From positions 1,798,001 to 1,862,000 of the forward strand of contig CAWCBH010000003.1 of NCBI GenBank assembly GCA_963793785.1: a DNA stretch of 64,000 nucleotides, read 5' to 3'. The notes beneath the pieces are model-generated. The model was not told where the DNA came from. It ran no database searches and saw nothing but the letters and a program-made list of their open reading frames with translations. The DNA comes from CAWCBH01 sp963793785. Lineage in GTDB: Bacteria; Actinomycetota; Thermoleophilia; Solirubrobacterales; 70-9. A program made the position numbers and the translations under genes. Of this stretch, positions 53,659 through 63,205 are shown one piece after another. Every line of letters starts with the position of its first letter. The stretch's first letter is position 1.

Positions 53659-55212
53659 TCAGGCCGCGACCGCAACGCCTCCGCGGCGAGGGTCGCCACC
53701 GCCGCTCAGCCTGCCGCTGAGCGGATCGCGCGCGACCGCCTGCACGCCGCCGAAGAAGAGGTTCTGATGGTCCCAGCGAACCACCCCGAGACCCTTGCGC
53801 TCGACCGCGTCCAGGGACCCGGCGTGCACACCCGGCTCCGCCTGCACCACTCCCGCCTCGAAGTGCAGTCTCGGCGCCGCAATCGCAGCACCGGGATCCA
53901 TCTCGTCGGCGAGGATCCGGACCACGGTCTGCAGGACCGCCGAGCGGATCCGGTTGGAGCCGGCGCTGCCGAGCCCGGCCACCACCTCGCCGCCGCGCAG
54001 GACTGCGGTCGGCGCCATCATCGACGGCAGCCGGGTTCCGACCGGGGTCAGATGGAAGCCGTGCGGGTTGAGGTCCTCCTCGCCCAGCATGTTGTTGAGG
54101 TGGACTCCGGTGCCCGGCACGAGGATGCTGGAGCCGGTCCCGTTCGAGCAGGTGACGCTCGCGCAGCATCCCTCGGCGTCGATCGCCGCCAGGTGGGTGG
54201 TCGAGCCGAGCCGATCCTCTGGCGAGGAGCCCGATCCGCCCGCCCCGAGACCGGCGGCGACCCGCGACGCGGCCCGGTCGAGCGCACCGGGGTCGAGGAA
54301 GCGATCGCCGAACCCCTCCCCGCGCAGCCCCTCGCTGAACTCCTCGCCGCGAGCCTCGTTGGCCGCCTGCATCACCGCGACCAGGGCCTCGACATCGGTG
54401 CGGCCGAGGCGCTCCAGCAGGCCGAGCGAATAGGCGATCAGGATCCCGCCCGAGGAGGGCGGCGGGTTGGTGAGGATCTCGCAGCCCCGGAAGCCGACCG
54501 ACGCCGGCTCGCGCTCGATCGGCCGGTAGGCCTGCATGTCGGCGCGAGAGAGGGTCCCGCCCCGCTCGGAGACGAAGTCCGCCACCGCCTGTCCGATCTC
54601 GCCGCCATAGAACGGCTCGGCGCCATCGGCGGCGAACCGCTCCAGCGCCGCTGCGAGGTCGGGGTAGCGAAACGTCTCCCCCTCACGCAGGATCCTGCCC
54701 TGCGGCGCGTAGACCCCGCGAGCCTCGGCCGTGAGGGTGTAGATCGGCGCCAGGATCTCGAAGATGAACGCCTGCTGGCGGTTGATCGGCACCCCTTCGC
54801 GCGCGTAGCGGATTCCCGGCGCAACCAGCTGATCGGCCGGCATCGTCCCGAAACGCTCCAGCGCCAGGGCCAGGCCGGCTGCGGTTCCCGGCACCCCGCA
54901 GGAGGCAGCGCCGACATTGAAGACCTGCGGGGTGGCGGGGTCGAAGTAGACGTCGATCGGGACCAGCTCCTGCGCCGACTCGGCTCCCTCGCGCCCCGGG
55001 GCGTCGACGAAGAAGTCGATCAGGACCGTCTCGCCGGCCGGGGTGTGGACGAGCATGAAGCCGCCGGCGCCGAAGCCGGTCAGCGGGCTCTCGAGCGCGA
55101 ACGAGGTCAGCACCGAGCAGACGGCGGCATCGACCGCGTTGCCACCCTGGCGCAGGACTTCGGCGCCGGCCTCCGCGGTCAGCGGGTGTCCGGCCGCGAC
55201 GACCCCATGCAC
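53659..55212 (-). CDS. ggt: Gamma-glutamyltransferase
   Basis: 517 residues. The N-terminal part has EVLRQGGNAVDAAVCSVLTS and GIGAGGF-like GFGAGGFMLV, and the autoprocessing Thr is in LGSTTHLAAIDAEG, starting the small subunit. Binding residues follow (CSNGTGSSILVPGTGVHLNN, GLGSAGSNRIRS). There is no clear signal peptide, so the protein may be cytosolic or the start may be longer. It hydrolyses or transfers gamma-glutamyl groups from glutathione-like compounds. It lies 11 bases after ftsZ on the same strand but need not share its role. Confidence 0.9.
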   Translation of the reverse strand: MHGVVAAGHPLTAEAGAEVLRQGGNAVDAAVCSVLTSFALESPLTGFGAGGFMLVHTPAGETVLIDFFVDAPGREGAESAQELVPIDVYFDPATPQVFNVGAASCGVPGTAAGLALALERFGTMPADQLVAPGIRYAREGVPINRQQAFIFEILAPIYTLTAEARGVYAPQGRILREGETFRYPDLAAALERFAADGAEPFYGGEIGQAVADFVSERGGTLSRADMQAYRPIEREPASVGFRGCEILTNPPPSSGGILIAYSLGLLERLGRTDVEALVAVMQAANEARGEEFSEGLRGEGFGDRFLDPGALDRAASRVAAGLGAGGSGSSPEDRLGSTTHLAAIDAEGCCASVTCSNGTGSSILVPGTGVHLNNMLGEEDLNPHGFHLTPVGTRLPSMMAPTAVLRGGEVVAGLGSAGSNRIRSAVLQTVVRILADEMDPGAAIAAPRLHFEAGVVQAEPGVHAGSLDAVERKGLGVVRWDHQNLFFGGVQAVARDPLSGRLSGGGDPRRGGVAVAA

Positions 55213-55223
55213 TGGGGCTCTCG

Positions 55224-56759
55224 CTAGCCGGGGAGGAACTCGGGCACGTCGACGCCGCCGAGGTCGCCGGAGCGTTCTCGCTGCGGTGCCCGTTCGCTTT
55301 CGCGGGCGCGGCGAATCGTCGGCTCGGCGGCGCGGCGCGGCGGACGCATGCGATCGTCGAAGCGGGTCGCGACAACCGTGACCCAGATCTGATCGGTGAG
55401 ATCCTCGTCGACGTTGGCGCCGAAGATGATGTTGGCGTCCGCATGGGCCGCCTCGCCGACCACCTTCGCGGCCTCGGAGACCTCGACCAGCGAGAGGTCG
55501 GCACCGCCGGTGATCGAGAGCAGGATCGAGCGGGCGCCCTCCATCGAGGTCTCCAGCAGCGGCGACGAGATCGCCTTCTCGGCGGCAAGCATCGCCCTGC
55601 CCTCGCCGGCGCCCATGCCGATGCCGAGCAGCGCCTGCCCGGCCTCGGACATGATCGTGCGGACATCGGCGAAGTCGAGGTTGATCAGGGCCGGAAGCGT
55701 GACCAAATCGGATATGCCCTGCACGCCCTGGCGCAGAACGTCATCGGCGACCTGGAACGCCTCGACCATCGAGGTCTGCTGGTCAAGTACGTCCAACAGG
55801 CGGTCGTTGGGAACCACGATCAGGGTGTCGACCTCGGCCGCCAGGGCTTCGATTCCCTTGCCGGCCTGGGTGCCGCGCTTGGAGCCCTCGAAACTGAACG
55901 GCTTGGTGACGATGCCGACCGCAAGCGCTCCGACCTCACGGGCAAGCCGCGCGATCACCGGGGCGGCGCCGGTTCCGGTGCCCCCGCCGGCGCCGGCGGC
56001 GATGAAGACCATGTCGGACCCCTTCAGCAGGCGCTTGATCCGGTCCTGCTCCTCGAACGCCGACCGGAAGCCGAGATCGGGGTCTGAGCCGGCGCCGAGC
56101 CCGCGCGTCTGCTCGCCGCCGATGTGCACCGTTACGTCGGCGATGCAGAGCTGCAGCGACTGGAGATCGGTGTTGACGGCCATGAACTCGACGCCGGGGA
56201 TCTGCGCCTCGACCATCCTGTTGACCGCGTTGACGCCGGCGCCGCCGACGCCGACGACGCGGATCACCGGCGTATGGGGCTGGCCTCCCCGCGGCTCATA
56301 CTCGGGCTCCTCGCGGCCGTAACGCGGCGTCTCGAGGAACTCGCGCCGCGGCGCATCGTCGCCGAAGATCCTGCTCAACCGCTCCTTCGCCTTCGGCAGC
56401 ATCGAGGTGTCGGCGCCGCGCTCGGGCGGGGCCAGCGGGTCCTCGGCGCTGATCTGCGGAGGCGGGACCGGCTCCGGCTCGGGCTCGGGTGGAGCCGGGT
56501 CGGGCTGAGGCGGGGCGGGCGGCCCTGGGTCGGGCTGGGGCGGCGACGGGGTCTCGGCCCGGACTTTCTCGGCCGGGTCCTGGCGGCCGAAGCGGGGCTC
56601 GGCGCGCTCGCCCGCTGCGGGCGGCTGGTCGTCGGTCTTCTTACGACGCTCGCCCGGGGCGGGGGCCTCGGGCGGGTCGGCTGGAGGGTCGTCGATCGTG
56701 GACCGGAAGAGGTCGGCCAGCGGCCCCTCCCTCATGCTCGCGCGCTTACGACGAGGCAT
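55224..56759 (-). CDS. ftsZ: FtsZ with a 163-residue disordered N-terminal extension
   Basis: 511 residues. From residue 165 it is normal FtsZ: VIRVVGVGGAGVNAVNRMVE, the tubulin signature GAGGGTGTGAAP, SFEGSKRG and the T7 loop NLDFADVRTIM. The C-terminal peptide VDVPEFLPG matches the FtsZ tail that binds ZipA/FtsA/SepF partners. Before it lie about 163 residues of Pro, Glu and charged sequence (PPAPPQPDPAPPEPEPEPVP). ATG 56759 lies within the ParA gene; start codons at 56735 and 56402 would shorten the extension. It follows a parA gene rather than a dcw cluster. Confidence 0.9.
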   Translation of the reverse strand: MPRRKRASMREGPLADLFRSTIDDPPADPPEAPAPGERRKKTDDQPPAAGERAEPRFGRQDPAEKVRAETPSPPQPDPGPPAPPQPDPAPPEPEPEPVPPPQISAEDPLAPPERGADTSMLPKAKERLSRIFGDDAPRREFLETPRYGREEPEYEPRGGQPHTPVIRVVGVGGAGVNAVNRMVEAQIPGVEFMAVNTDLQSLQLCIADVTVHIGGEQTRGLGAGSDPDLGFRSAFEEQDRIKRLLKGSDMVFIAAGAGGGTGTGAAPVIARLAREVGALAVGIVTKPFSFEGSKRGTQAGKGIEALAAEVDTLIVVPNDRLLDVLDQQTSMVEAFQVADDVLRQGVQGISDLVTLPALINLDFADVRTIMSEAGQALLGIGMGAGEGRAMLAAEKAISSPLLETSMEGARSILLSITGGADLSLVEVSEAAKVVGEAAHADANIIFGANVDEDLTDQIWVTVVATRFDDRMRPPRRAAEPTIRRARESERAPQRERSGDLGGVDVPEFLPG

Positions 56760-57801
56760 TCGTCAGAACCTCCTTCGCCAGCTCCCGGTAGTAGTTTGCC
56801 GCGTTGCTGTCGGGATCGTACTTGAGGACACTAGCGCCCCGGACGGGCGCTTCCGCGAACTTGATCGCCTTGCGGATGCGGGACTTGAAGACCAGATCGC
56901 CGAAGTTCTCCTCGAGGATCTCGACCGCCTCCTTGGCGTGCACGGTGCGGGAATCGAGCATCGTCGGCAGGATGCCCTCGATCACCACGTCGGGGTTGAG
57001 GTTCTCCTGGATCATCTTCAGCGTGTTCTGGAGCTGGACCAGGCCACGCATCGACAAATACTCGCACTGGACGGGGACGATTACCTTGGTCGCCGCCGTC
57101 AGCGCGTTGATTGTCAGCAGCCCGAGGCTGGGGGGTGTGTCGATGCAGATGAAGTCGTAGTCGCCGCGGACCTCGCGTAGCGCCTTCTCGAGCGAGCGCT
57201 CGCGGCCGATCTTGGTGCTCATCGCGATCTCGGCACCGGCGAGGTCGATCGAGGCCACGGCGATGTCGATCTCACGCTTGGCGATGATCTCCGAGATCGG
57301 CCTGTCGTGGACGAGGACGTCGTAGAGGCTCTTCTCGACCTTGTCGGGGTCGATTCCCTGGCTCATCGTCAGGTTCCCCTGTGGATCGAGGTCGATGCAG
57401 AGCACCCGGTGACCGGACTCGGCGAAGGCGACCGCCAGGTTCAGCGTCGTCGTCGTCTTCGCGACGCCGCCCTTCTGGTTCGCGAACGCGATCACCTCGG
57501 CCTGCTCGCTCGGCTCCTCGGCCGCTGCCCCCTCAGCCGCCATCCGGCGGCGGTCGGGAGCCATGATGTCCTCAGGCAGAAAGCGCTGTGGCTCGTCGTC
57601 CGCCTGCGCGGAGCCGTTGGTCGAGGCCGGGACCTCGGAGACGGTGATCTCCTCGCTCTCGGGCTCGGGCGGCGTTGGGGGCTCCTCGACGGCGGAGCTT
57701 CCGTTCTCGACCTCGGAGGCGCGAGGGCTCTCCTGATCGTGCTCGGCTGTCTCCGTGGCGGGGAGCGAATCTTCTCTGGTCTTGCGGCTGAGGAATCCCA
57801 T
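56746..57801 (-). CDS. ParA/Soj-type ATPase with 100-residue acidic N-terminal extension
   Basis: 351 residues. The deviant Walker A is FANQKGGVAKTTTT with the signature Lys at residue 110. IDLDPQGNLTMSQGI and CIDTPPSLGLLTINAL follow, as in chromosome-partitioning ParA/Soj. The first 100 residues are acidic and Pro-rich (EEPPTPPEPESEEITVSEVP), without a fold. No parB lies nearby. The FtsZ gene overlaps its end and also carries a disordered head, so a partner function in placing division is a reasonable guess (MinD- or MipZ-like). The start is ATG 57801, divergent from the ArsA-like genes. Confidence 0.88.
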   Translation of the reverse strand: MGFLSRKTREDSLPATETAEHDQESPRASEVENGSSAVEEPPTPPEPESEEITVSEVPASTNGSAQADDEPQRFLPEDIMAPDRRRMAAEGAAAEEPSEQAEVIAFANQKGGVAKTTTTLNLAVAFAESGHRVLCIDLDPQGNLTMSQGIDPDKVEKSLYDVLVHDRPISEIIAKREIDIAVASIDLAGAEIAMSTKIGRERSLEKALREVRGDYDFICIDTPPSLGLLTINALTAATKVIVPVQCEYLSMRGLVQLQNTLKMIQENLNPDVVIEGILPTMLDSRTVHAKEAVEILEENFGDLVFKSRIRKAIKFAEAPVRGASVLKYDPDSNAANYYRELAKEVLTNASS

Positions 57802-57918
57802 TTGCGGCGGTTATTCGCATGGACCCCGGCTTTTCCTGCCGTCGGCCGGATTTGCTACGGACGATGCATCGGCAACGCCCTATCCGAGGTGCCTGCCGGA
57901 AGGTCTCCGACCCCCTGA

Positions 57919-58848
57919 TTGAATGGCCGAGTCGAGGAGTTGCTGGACAAGCGGCTGATCTTCGTGACCGGCAAGGGCGGGGTCGGCAAGACGACAGTCG
58001 CGGTCGCCCTCGGCCTGCGGGCCGCCGCCCGGGGAAAGCGGGCGATCGTCTGCGAGGTCGCCTCGCAGGAGAACACCTCGCGGATCTTCAACCGCGCCCG
58101 GGTCGGCTTCCACGAGGTGCAGATGGACGAGAACCTGTGGTCGATCTCGATCGACCCCGACGAGTCGATGCGCGAGTACGTGCTCTTGCAGCTGAAGGTC
58201 CGGGCGATGCGTGACCTGCTCTTCCGCAGCCGCCTGTTCAGCTATCTGGCGGCGGCGACCCCCGGGCTGAAGGAACTGGTCACGATCGGCAAGGTCTGGG
58301 AGCTGGCCCAGCCCGACCGCAAGGTGAGCAGCGGCCGCCGGTACGACGTCGTCGTCGTCGACGCACCCGCCACCGGGCACGGGATCGGCTTCCTGCAGAC
58401 GCCGCGGACGTTTGCCAACATCGCCCGCGTCGGGCCGATCTACTCGCAGGCGCGCCAGCTCGACGCGCTGATCACCAACCGCGAGTTGACCGGCGTCGCG
58501 ATCGTCGCGCTTCCCGAGGAGATGCCGGTCAACGAGTCGGCGATGCTGGAGCAGGAGCTGAGCTCGCGGGTCGGCGTCGCCGTCGATCGCATCTACATGA
58601 ACGCCCTCTACCCGCAGAGATTCTCCGGCGAGGAGCTCGCCCAGCTCGAATCGCACGCCGAAAGCCCGGGCGCTGCCGGCGCCGCGATCCGGGCCGCGAT
58701 CTCCGCCCAGCGCCGGGCACGCTCGCAGCGCGCCCAGCTGGCCCGCCTGCGGCGCCGCGTGACCGCGCCGGTCAAGACGCTGCCCTTCATCTTCGAGCCC
58801 GAGCTGCGGATCGAGGGGGCGAGGCGACTCGCCGAGAGGCTCGATTGA
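57919..58848 (+). CDS. ArsA/GET3-like ATPase subunit 1
   Basis: 309 residues from TTG 57919. The deviant Walker A is VTGKGGVGKTTVAVALGL with the signature Lys. The switch region is VVVVDAPATGHGIGFLQTPR. It resembles the first of the paired anion-transporting-type ATPases of Actinobacteria (Rv3679-like), implicated in stress and glycerol tolerance in mycobacteria rather than arsenite export. The stop overlaps the next start (TTGA, 58845-58848). It has no arsenite-binding Cys cluster. Confidence 0.87.
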   Translation: MNGRVEELLDKRLIFVTGKGGVGKTTVAVALGLRAAARGKRAIVCEVASQENTSRIFNRARVGFHEVQMDENLWSISIDPDESMREYVLLQLKVRAMRDLLFRSRLFSYLAAATPGLKELVTIGKVWELAQPDRKVSSGRRYDVVVVDAPATGHGIGFLQTPRTFANIARVGPIYSQARQLDALITNRELTGVAIVALPEEMPVNESAMLEQELSSRVGVAVDRIYMNALYPQRFSGEELAQLESHAESPGAAGAAIRAAISAQRRARSQRAQLARLRRRVTAPVKTLPFIFEPELRIEGARRLAERLD

Positions 58849-60014
58849 GCGCCACGGTCGAGGAGATCCTGGCCGGCAAGGGGATCTGCATCTGCGCCGG
58901 CTCGGGAGGCGTCGGCAAGACGACCACCGCCGCGGCGATCGCGACCGGCATGGCCGCGCGGGGCGCGAAAGTCTGTGTGCTGACGATCGATCCCGCCAAG
59001 CGCCTGGCCGACTCGCTGGGCCTGGAGCAGCTCGGCAACGAGGCGCACCGCGTCGACCCGGCACTCTTCGAGCGCCACGGGATCGAGGTCGAGGGCGAGC
59101 TGTGGGCGATGATGCTGGACGCGAAGGCAACCTTCGACGAGCTGGTGCGGCGGCATGCGCCGGACCCCGAATCGCGCGATCGGGTCCTCTCGAACCGCAT
59201 CTACCAGCAGATCTCCAATGCGCTTGCCGGCTCGCAGGAGTACATGGCGATGGAGAAGCTGTTCGAGCTCCATTCCGAGGACCGCTTCGATCTGCTGGTC
59301 CTCGACACTCCTCCGACTCGCAACGCGCTCGACTTCCTCGACGCACCGCGCCGGCTGACCCAGTTCATCGAGGGTCGCTCGTTACAGGTGTTCATCAGGC
59401 CGAGCGGCTTTGCAGCTCGGGTCGCCGGTCGCGGAGCCTCGGTCGGCCTCTCGATCCTCAAGCGCGTCCTCGGTTTCGACCTGCTCGCCGACCTCTCCGA
59501 GTTCTTCACCGCCTTCAGCGGCATGGTCGACGGCTTCCAGGAGCGTGCCAAGCGGGTCAACGAGCTGCTGGAGGACCCGAGCACGAGCTTCGTGGTCGTC
59601 TGCGGACCGCAGGGCGAGCCGATTTCCGAGGCGGTCTACTTCCACCGCAAGCTGGTCGAGGCCAGGCTCCCGTTCGGCGGCGTGATCGTCAACAAGATCC
59701 ACCAGGGCTTCGCCGGGCCCGGCGCGGACGGACAGTCGCTCGAGGCCGAGCTGGCGGGGCTACTCGGCGAAGGGCTGGCGGAGCGAGTGGCGCGGAACTT
59801 CGCCGACCATCAGGCGCTCGCCGAGCGCGACGCGGGCAACATCGCCCATCTCGCCGCCGAGCTGAGGACCAGCACCGTCATCCGCGTGCCCTACCTCGAC
59901 GAGGACGTGCACGACCTCGCCGGACTGGCGCGGATCAACCGTTACCTGTTCGAGGCCCGCGAGGAGACCGCTAGCCGACTCGGGAACGGCGGCGTCCGTA
60001 CTCCAGCTCGCTGA
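58845..60014 (+). CDS. ArsA/GET3-like ATPase subunit 2
   Basis: 389 residues from TTG 58845. The P-loop is CAGSGGVGKTTTAAAI, with Ser where subunit 1 has the signature Lys. It continues VLTIDPAKRLADSLGL, LLVLDTPPTRNALDFLDAPR and an 80-residue membrane-interacting-type helical insert (LSEFFTAFSGMVDGFQERA). The Rv3679/Rv3680 pair shows the same asymmetry, so this is an obligate heterodimer with one complete active site. The last 44 bases overlap the convergent gene. Confidence 0.87.
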   Translation: MSATVEEILAGKGICICAGSGGVGKTTTAAAIATGMAARGAKVCVLTIDPAKRLADSLGLEQLGNEAHRVDPALFERHGIEVEGELWAMMLDAKATFDELVRRHAPDPESRDRVLSNRIYQQISNALAGSQEYMAMEKLFELHSEDRFDLLVLDTPPTRNALDFLDAPRRLTQFIEGRSLQVFIRPSGFAARVAGRGASVGLSILKRVLGFDLLADLSEFFTAFSGMVDGFQERAKRVNELLEDPSTSFVVVCGPQGEPISEAVYFHRKLVEARLPFGGVIVNKIHQGFAGPGADGQSLEAELAGLLGEGLAERVARNFADHQALAERDAGNIAHLAAELRTSTVIRVPYLDEDVHDLAGLARINRYLFEAREETASRLGNGGVRTPAR

Positions 60015-61575
60015 CTTCCCAGTCCGCGTCCTCGGGCACCGGGAAGAGGTGACGGACCCGGGGTGTGTCGATCGGCTCCCGCTCGCGCGGCGGCCGCCTG
60101 TGCTCCGCTGCCGGCCACTCCAGGGTCGCATCCCGTGAGACCTCGCTGAGCCAGTCTCGATTGATCATCTCCCCCTCCTCTTCGCCTTCGGCCTCTCGGT
60201 TTCCTTCCCGGGCCTCGATATCGGTCCAGGCGGTGACGCGAATCTCGTCGGACTCCTCGGGCATCGCTCCCACCGGCAGCTCCCACTCGGCGCTGTCGCC
60301 ACGCTGGCCGGCGGACTCTTCACCGGCCTCGAGCCCGGCGCTGATCAAGGCGCCCTCGGTCGCCTGGCGAACGTCGCCACAGATCTCGCCGAGTGCGGCA
60401 TCGCGAAGGATCGACCGCACCGTCACCTCGAGCCAGGAGGCGAGCGCAAGCGACTCGTCGGGGTCGGTCCCGATCCGCTCGTGCTCGGAGGCTCGCATCA
60501 GCCGGCGCTCGAGCTGCAGGACCTGCCGCAGGTGCTGCTTGGCTTCCTCGCGGTCTCCCTCGTCGCCGGCCAGGGCGGCGGCACGCAGGTGCAGCTCGCG
60601 TTCCACCGCCTCGTCGTCGCCGAGCACGGCGCGCAGGGCGAGCAGGTGGTCGCTGAGCCCTTCGACCGGAGTCGGGCGCTCGCAGCCCATCTCGAAGCGG
60701 GCGATCGCCCAGCGCAGCGCCCCGTCGGGGTCCGGCAACGCCTCCAGCCGCCTCGCAAACGTGCCCAGCTCTTCGGCCTCGACCTCGCTGAGCCGGAAGA
60801 CGCCGGGCCGGGATGCCGGAGCGCCGGTGGCGATCCGCCGCCACTCACCGTGCCCGGCCGGGGCAAAGGCGTAAGGGCCGAGGCCGACGCCGCCACGCTT
60901 GAAGAGCCGCAGGACGCTGATCAGATCTCGGAGCTGGCCCATCGCCTCCGCGGTGCCCTCAGGACCCTCTCCATGCTCGACGAGGATCAGGAACTGCGGC
61001 TCCCACGGCTCTCGGTTCATTCCCTCGCTGCCCATCGCCTCGATCGGGGCGTCGACGCCGTCGGCGCGCACGATGCTGACTCCGCTCGGCAACGACAGCC
61101 GGGCCAGCGGCATCCGCAGCCCGACGATCGGCGCGATCAGCATCTCGACCTCGTCGAGATCGCGCGCCTGGGCGTGCAGCCGGTCGATGGCCAAGCCGAG
61201 CCGGCGACGGTCGAGCGCAAACTCGCCGCAGCCCTCCCAAAGCTCGGCGATGAAGACGACCAGCATCCGCTCCGCCCGCTCTGCGGGCTCGACCGCGACC
61301 GTCACCCCTCTGGCCTCCAGGTAGGGGGCGGCAACGTCTGCCTCGACGACGACCTCACGGGCCGGCCCGAACGCGGGCAGCGAGCGAATCTCTTCCTCGC
61401 GATCGGCGACGAAGCGCCCCGTCAGCGGCACGTAGCGATAGAAGTGCGCCTCCTCGCCGCAGTTCTCGGCGACGTCGAAGGGAATCTCCTCGCCGGCGGC
61501 GACCAGGGAGCTGAAGCGCATCGCGGCCTCGACCGCGAGCCTTTCGAGCGCTTCTCTCAGCAGCCGGTCGGGCAC
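59971..61575 (-). CDS. Unrecognised 534-residue protein, possible HEPN-like segment
   Basis: It has no clear family match. The first 250 residues alternate strands and helices (HFYRYVPLTGRFVADREEEI, PFGPAREVVVEADVAAPYLE-like). Residues about 290-400 are helical and carry RWAIARFEMGCERPTPVEGL with a run RELHLRAAALAGDE, weakly like Apea/HEPN helical domains. The C-terminal 110 residues are acidic and disordered (EEEGEMINRDWLSE) and end in a basic patch (YGRRRSRVG). No signal peptide or membrane helix. It converges on the ArsA-like operon. Treat the HEPN suggestion as weak. Confidence 0.6.
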   Translation of the reverse strand: MPDRLLREALERLAVEAAMRFSSLVAAGEEIPFDVAENCGEEAHFYRYVPLTGRFVADREEEIRSLPAFGPAREVVVEADVAAPYLEARGVTVAVEPAERAERMLVVFIAELWEGCGEFALDRRRLGLAIDRLHAQARDLDEVEMLIAPIVGLRMPLARLSLPSGVSIVRADGVDAPIEAMGSEGMNREPWEPQFLILVEHGEGPEGTAEAMGQLRDLISVLRLFKRGGVGLGPYAFAPAGHGEWRRIATGAPASRPGVFRLSEVEAEELGTFARRLEALPDPDGALRWAIARFEMGCERPTPVEGLSDHLLALRAVLGDDEAVERELHLRAAALAGDEGDREEAKQHLRQVLQLERRLMRASEHERIGTDPDESLALASWLEVTVRSILRDAALGEICGDVRQATEGALISAGLEAGEESAGQRGDSAEWELPVGAMPEESDEIRVTAWTDIEAREGNREAEGEEEGEMINRDWLSEVSRDATLEWPAAEHRRPPREREPIDTPRVRHLFPVPEDADWEVSELEYGRRRSRVG

Positions 61576-61631
61576 ATCTGCGGCTTTGGCCGGCGGGGTG
61601 CCCCCTCCTGCCGGTGCACGCTCAGTTGCAG

Positions 61632-63104
61632 CTAGCCGCGGGTGATCCGGAAGCGTCGCTTGGCGGCGCTGGAGTCGACGTTGCCGGCGGAGTCAACCGC
61701 CTTGACGCGGAAGTTGTGCTTGCGCATCGAGAGCTTGCCGTAGGTCTTCGGCGAGCCGCAGCGCTTGAACTTGCCCTTGTCGAGCTTGCAGAGGTATTTC
61801 GTGCCCTTGTCGTCGCCGGCGACCGTGAACAGGAAGGTCGGGGTGCGGTCGTCGGTCTTGCCGGCCGGAGCGAAGGTGACCCTGGTCTTCGGCGCGGTCG
61901 AGTCCTCGACGTAGCGCGACCGAGGTGGTCGAGCAGACGGAGGCGTTGCCGGCCTGGTCGTTGGCGGTCGCGTAGAAGGTGACGGTCGAGTCGTCGGCGA
62001 CCTGGGCCGTGAGGCCGTCGGAGGCGAAGCCGGCGGCGCTGCCGACGGCGACCGGGAGGCCCGAGCACTGGGAGTTGATGTAGATCTTCACGACCGTGCC
62101 TTCCTCGGCGTTGCCGAAGACCTCGGGCTCGTTGTCGTTGGCCGGCGCGACGCGGGTTGGTGCGGTCCACCGTCGCGATGCCCGGGGCGGTCGAGTCCTC
62201 GACGTAGGAGACCGAGTTCAGCGAGCAGGTCGAGACGTTGCCGGCGGCGTCGGTGACCTTGCCGTAGAAGCTGGTGGTCGAGTCGTCGCCGACGCTGACG
62301 GTCAGGCCCCCGGCGGCGAAGGCCTCTGCCGGAGCCGCTGGCGGCGGCGGTGCCGGTGCAGTCGGAGGTTGTGAAGAGGTCGACCGTCGACCCGGGCTCG
62401 GCGGCGCCGAGCACCTCGGGCTGGTTGTCGTTGGAGGGCGACGCCGGGTTGGTGCCGCTGAGCGTGGGCGCCTCGGCGGCGGAGTCCTCGACGTAGGAGA
62501 CCGAGCTGGTCGAGCAGGGGGAGGCGTTGCCGGCCCCGTCGGTGGCGGTGGCGAAGAAGGTCGTGCTGGAGTTGTCGGGCACGTTGACGGCGATCCCGGC
62601 GGCGGAGAAGTCGGCCGCGGTGCCGCTCGACGGCCGCGGTGCCGGAGCAGTCCGAGGCGACGTAGAGCTTCACGGTCGTTCCGTCGGGAGCCGTGCCCTG
62701 GATCTTCGGATCGTTGTTGTTGGCCGGCGAGACCGGGTCGGTGGCGGTGACCTCGGGGGCGGCCGGGGCGGTCGAGTCCTCGACGTAGGTGATCGAGGTC
62801 GCGCCGAGCAGCCGCTCGCCGTCGTCGGCGTAGATCGTGGTGGTGGTGTCGTCGGCGACCGTGGCGGTGATCCCGGCGCCCTCGAACTCGGCCTCGGTGC
62901 CGTTGCCGATCTGGATCCGGAGCAGTGCAGGTCGTGTCGCTGGTAGAGCGTACGGGCCGTCTGCGGCGCTCCCTTGACCTTGGGGGTGTTGTCGTTGGCC
63001 GGGGAGGCCGGGTCGGTGCCCGTGAAGGTGACCGCGGCGCCGGCGCTGGCGGGGAAAGCCAGCACCGCACACACGGCAACCGTCGCTGTCTGGATCCGCT
63101 TCAT
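61632..63104 (-). CDS. Secreted Ig-like (Big) repeat protein, five frame breaks
   Basis: Starts MKRIQTATVAVCAVLAFPAS (signal peptide) from ATG 63104. It carries four repeats of about 100 residues with TDPVSPANNNDPKIQGTAPD, SDCSGTAA and YVEDSTAPAAP landmarks. The repeats resemble Big-type bacterial Ig-like domains of surface proteins, each with a Cys pair. The end is RVKAVDSAGNVDSSAAKRRF followed by RITRG, stop 61632. Frames change near 62935, 62630, 62345, 62155 and 61915, and each break can be aligned with the next repeat. Cell-surface or adhesin role is likely. Confidence 0.78.
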
Positions 63105-63205
63105 CATCAAACCTCGAATGACCAATCGGATCGAGCGGGGCTCGACTTTAGCCCTGCAGGGAAGGCGGGCCGATTACTGCAAAAGCGAGTAGACGAAGGT
63201 GTAAG

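Noticed and set aside
57919..60014. Arsenite export ATPase
   Set aside because: No arsenite-binding cysteines and no arsB, arsC or arsR nearby. The pair matches the actinobacterial stress-related type instead.
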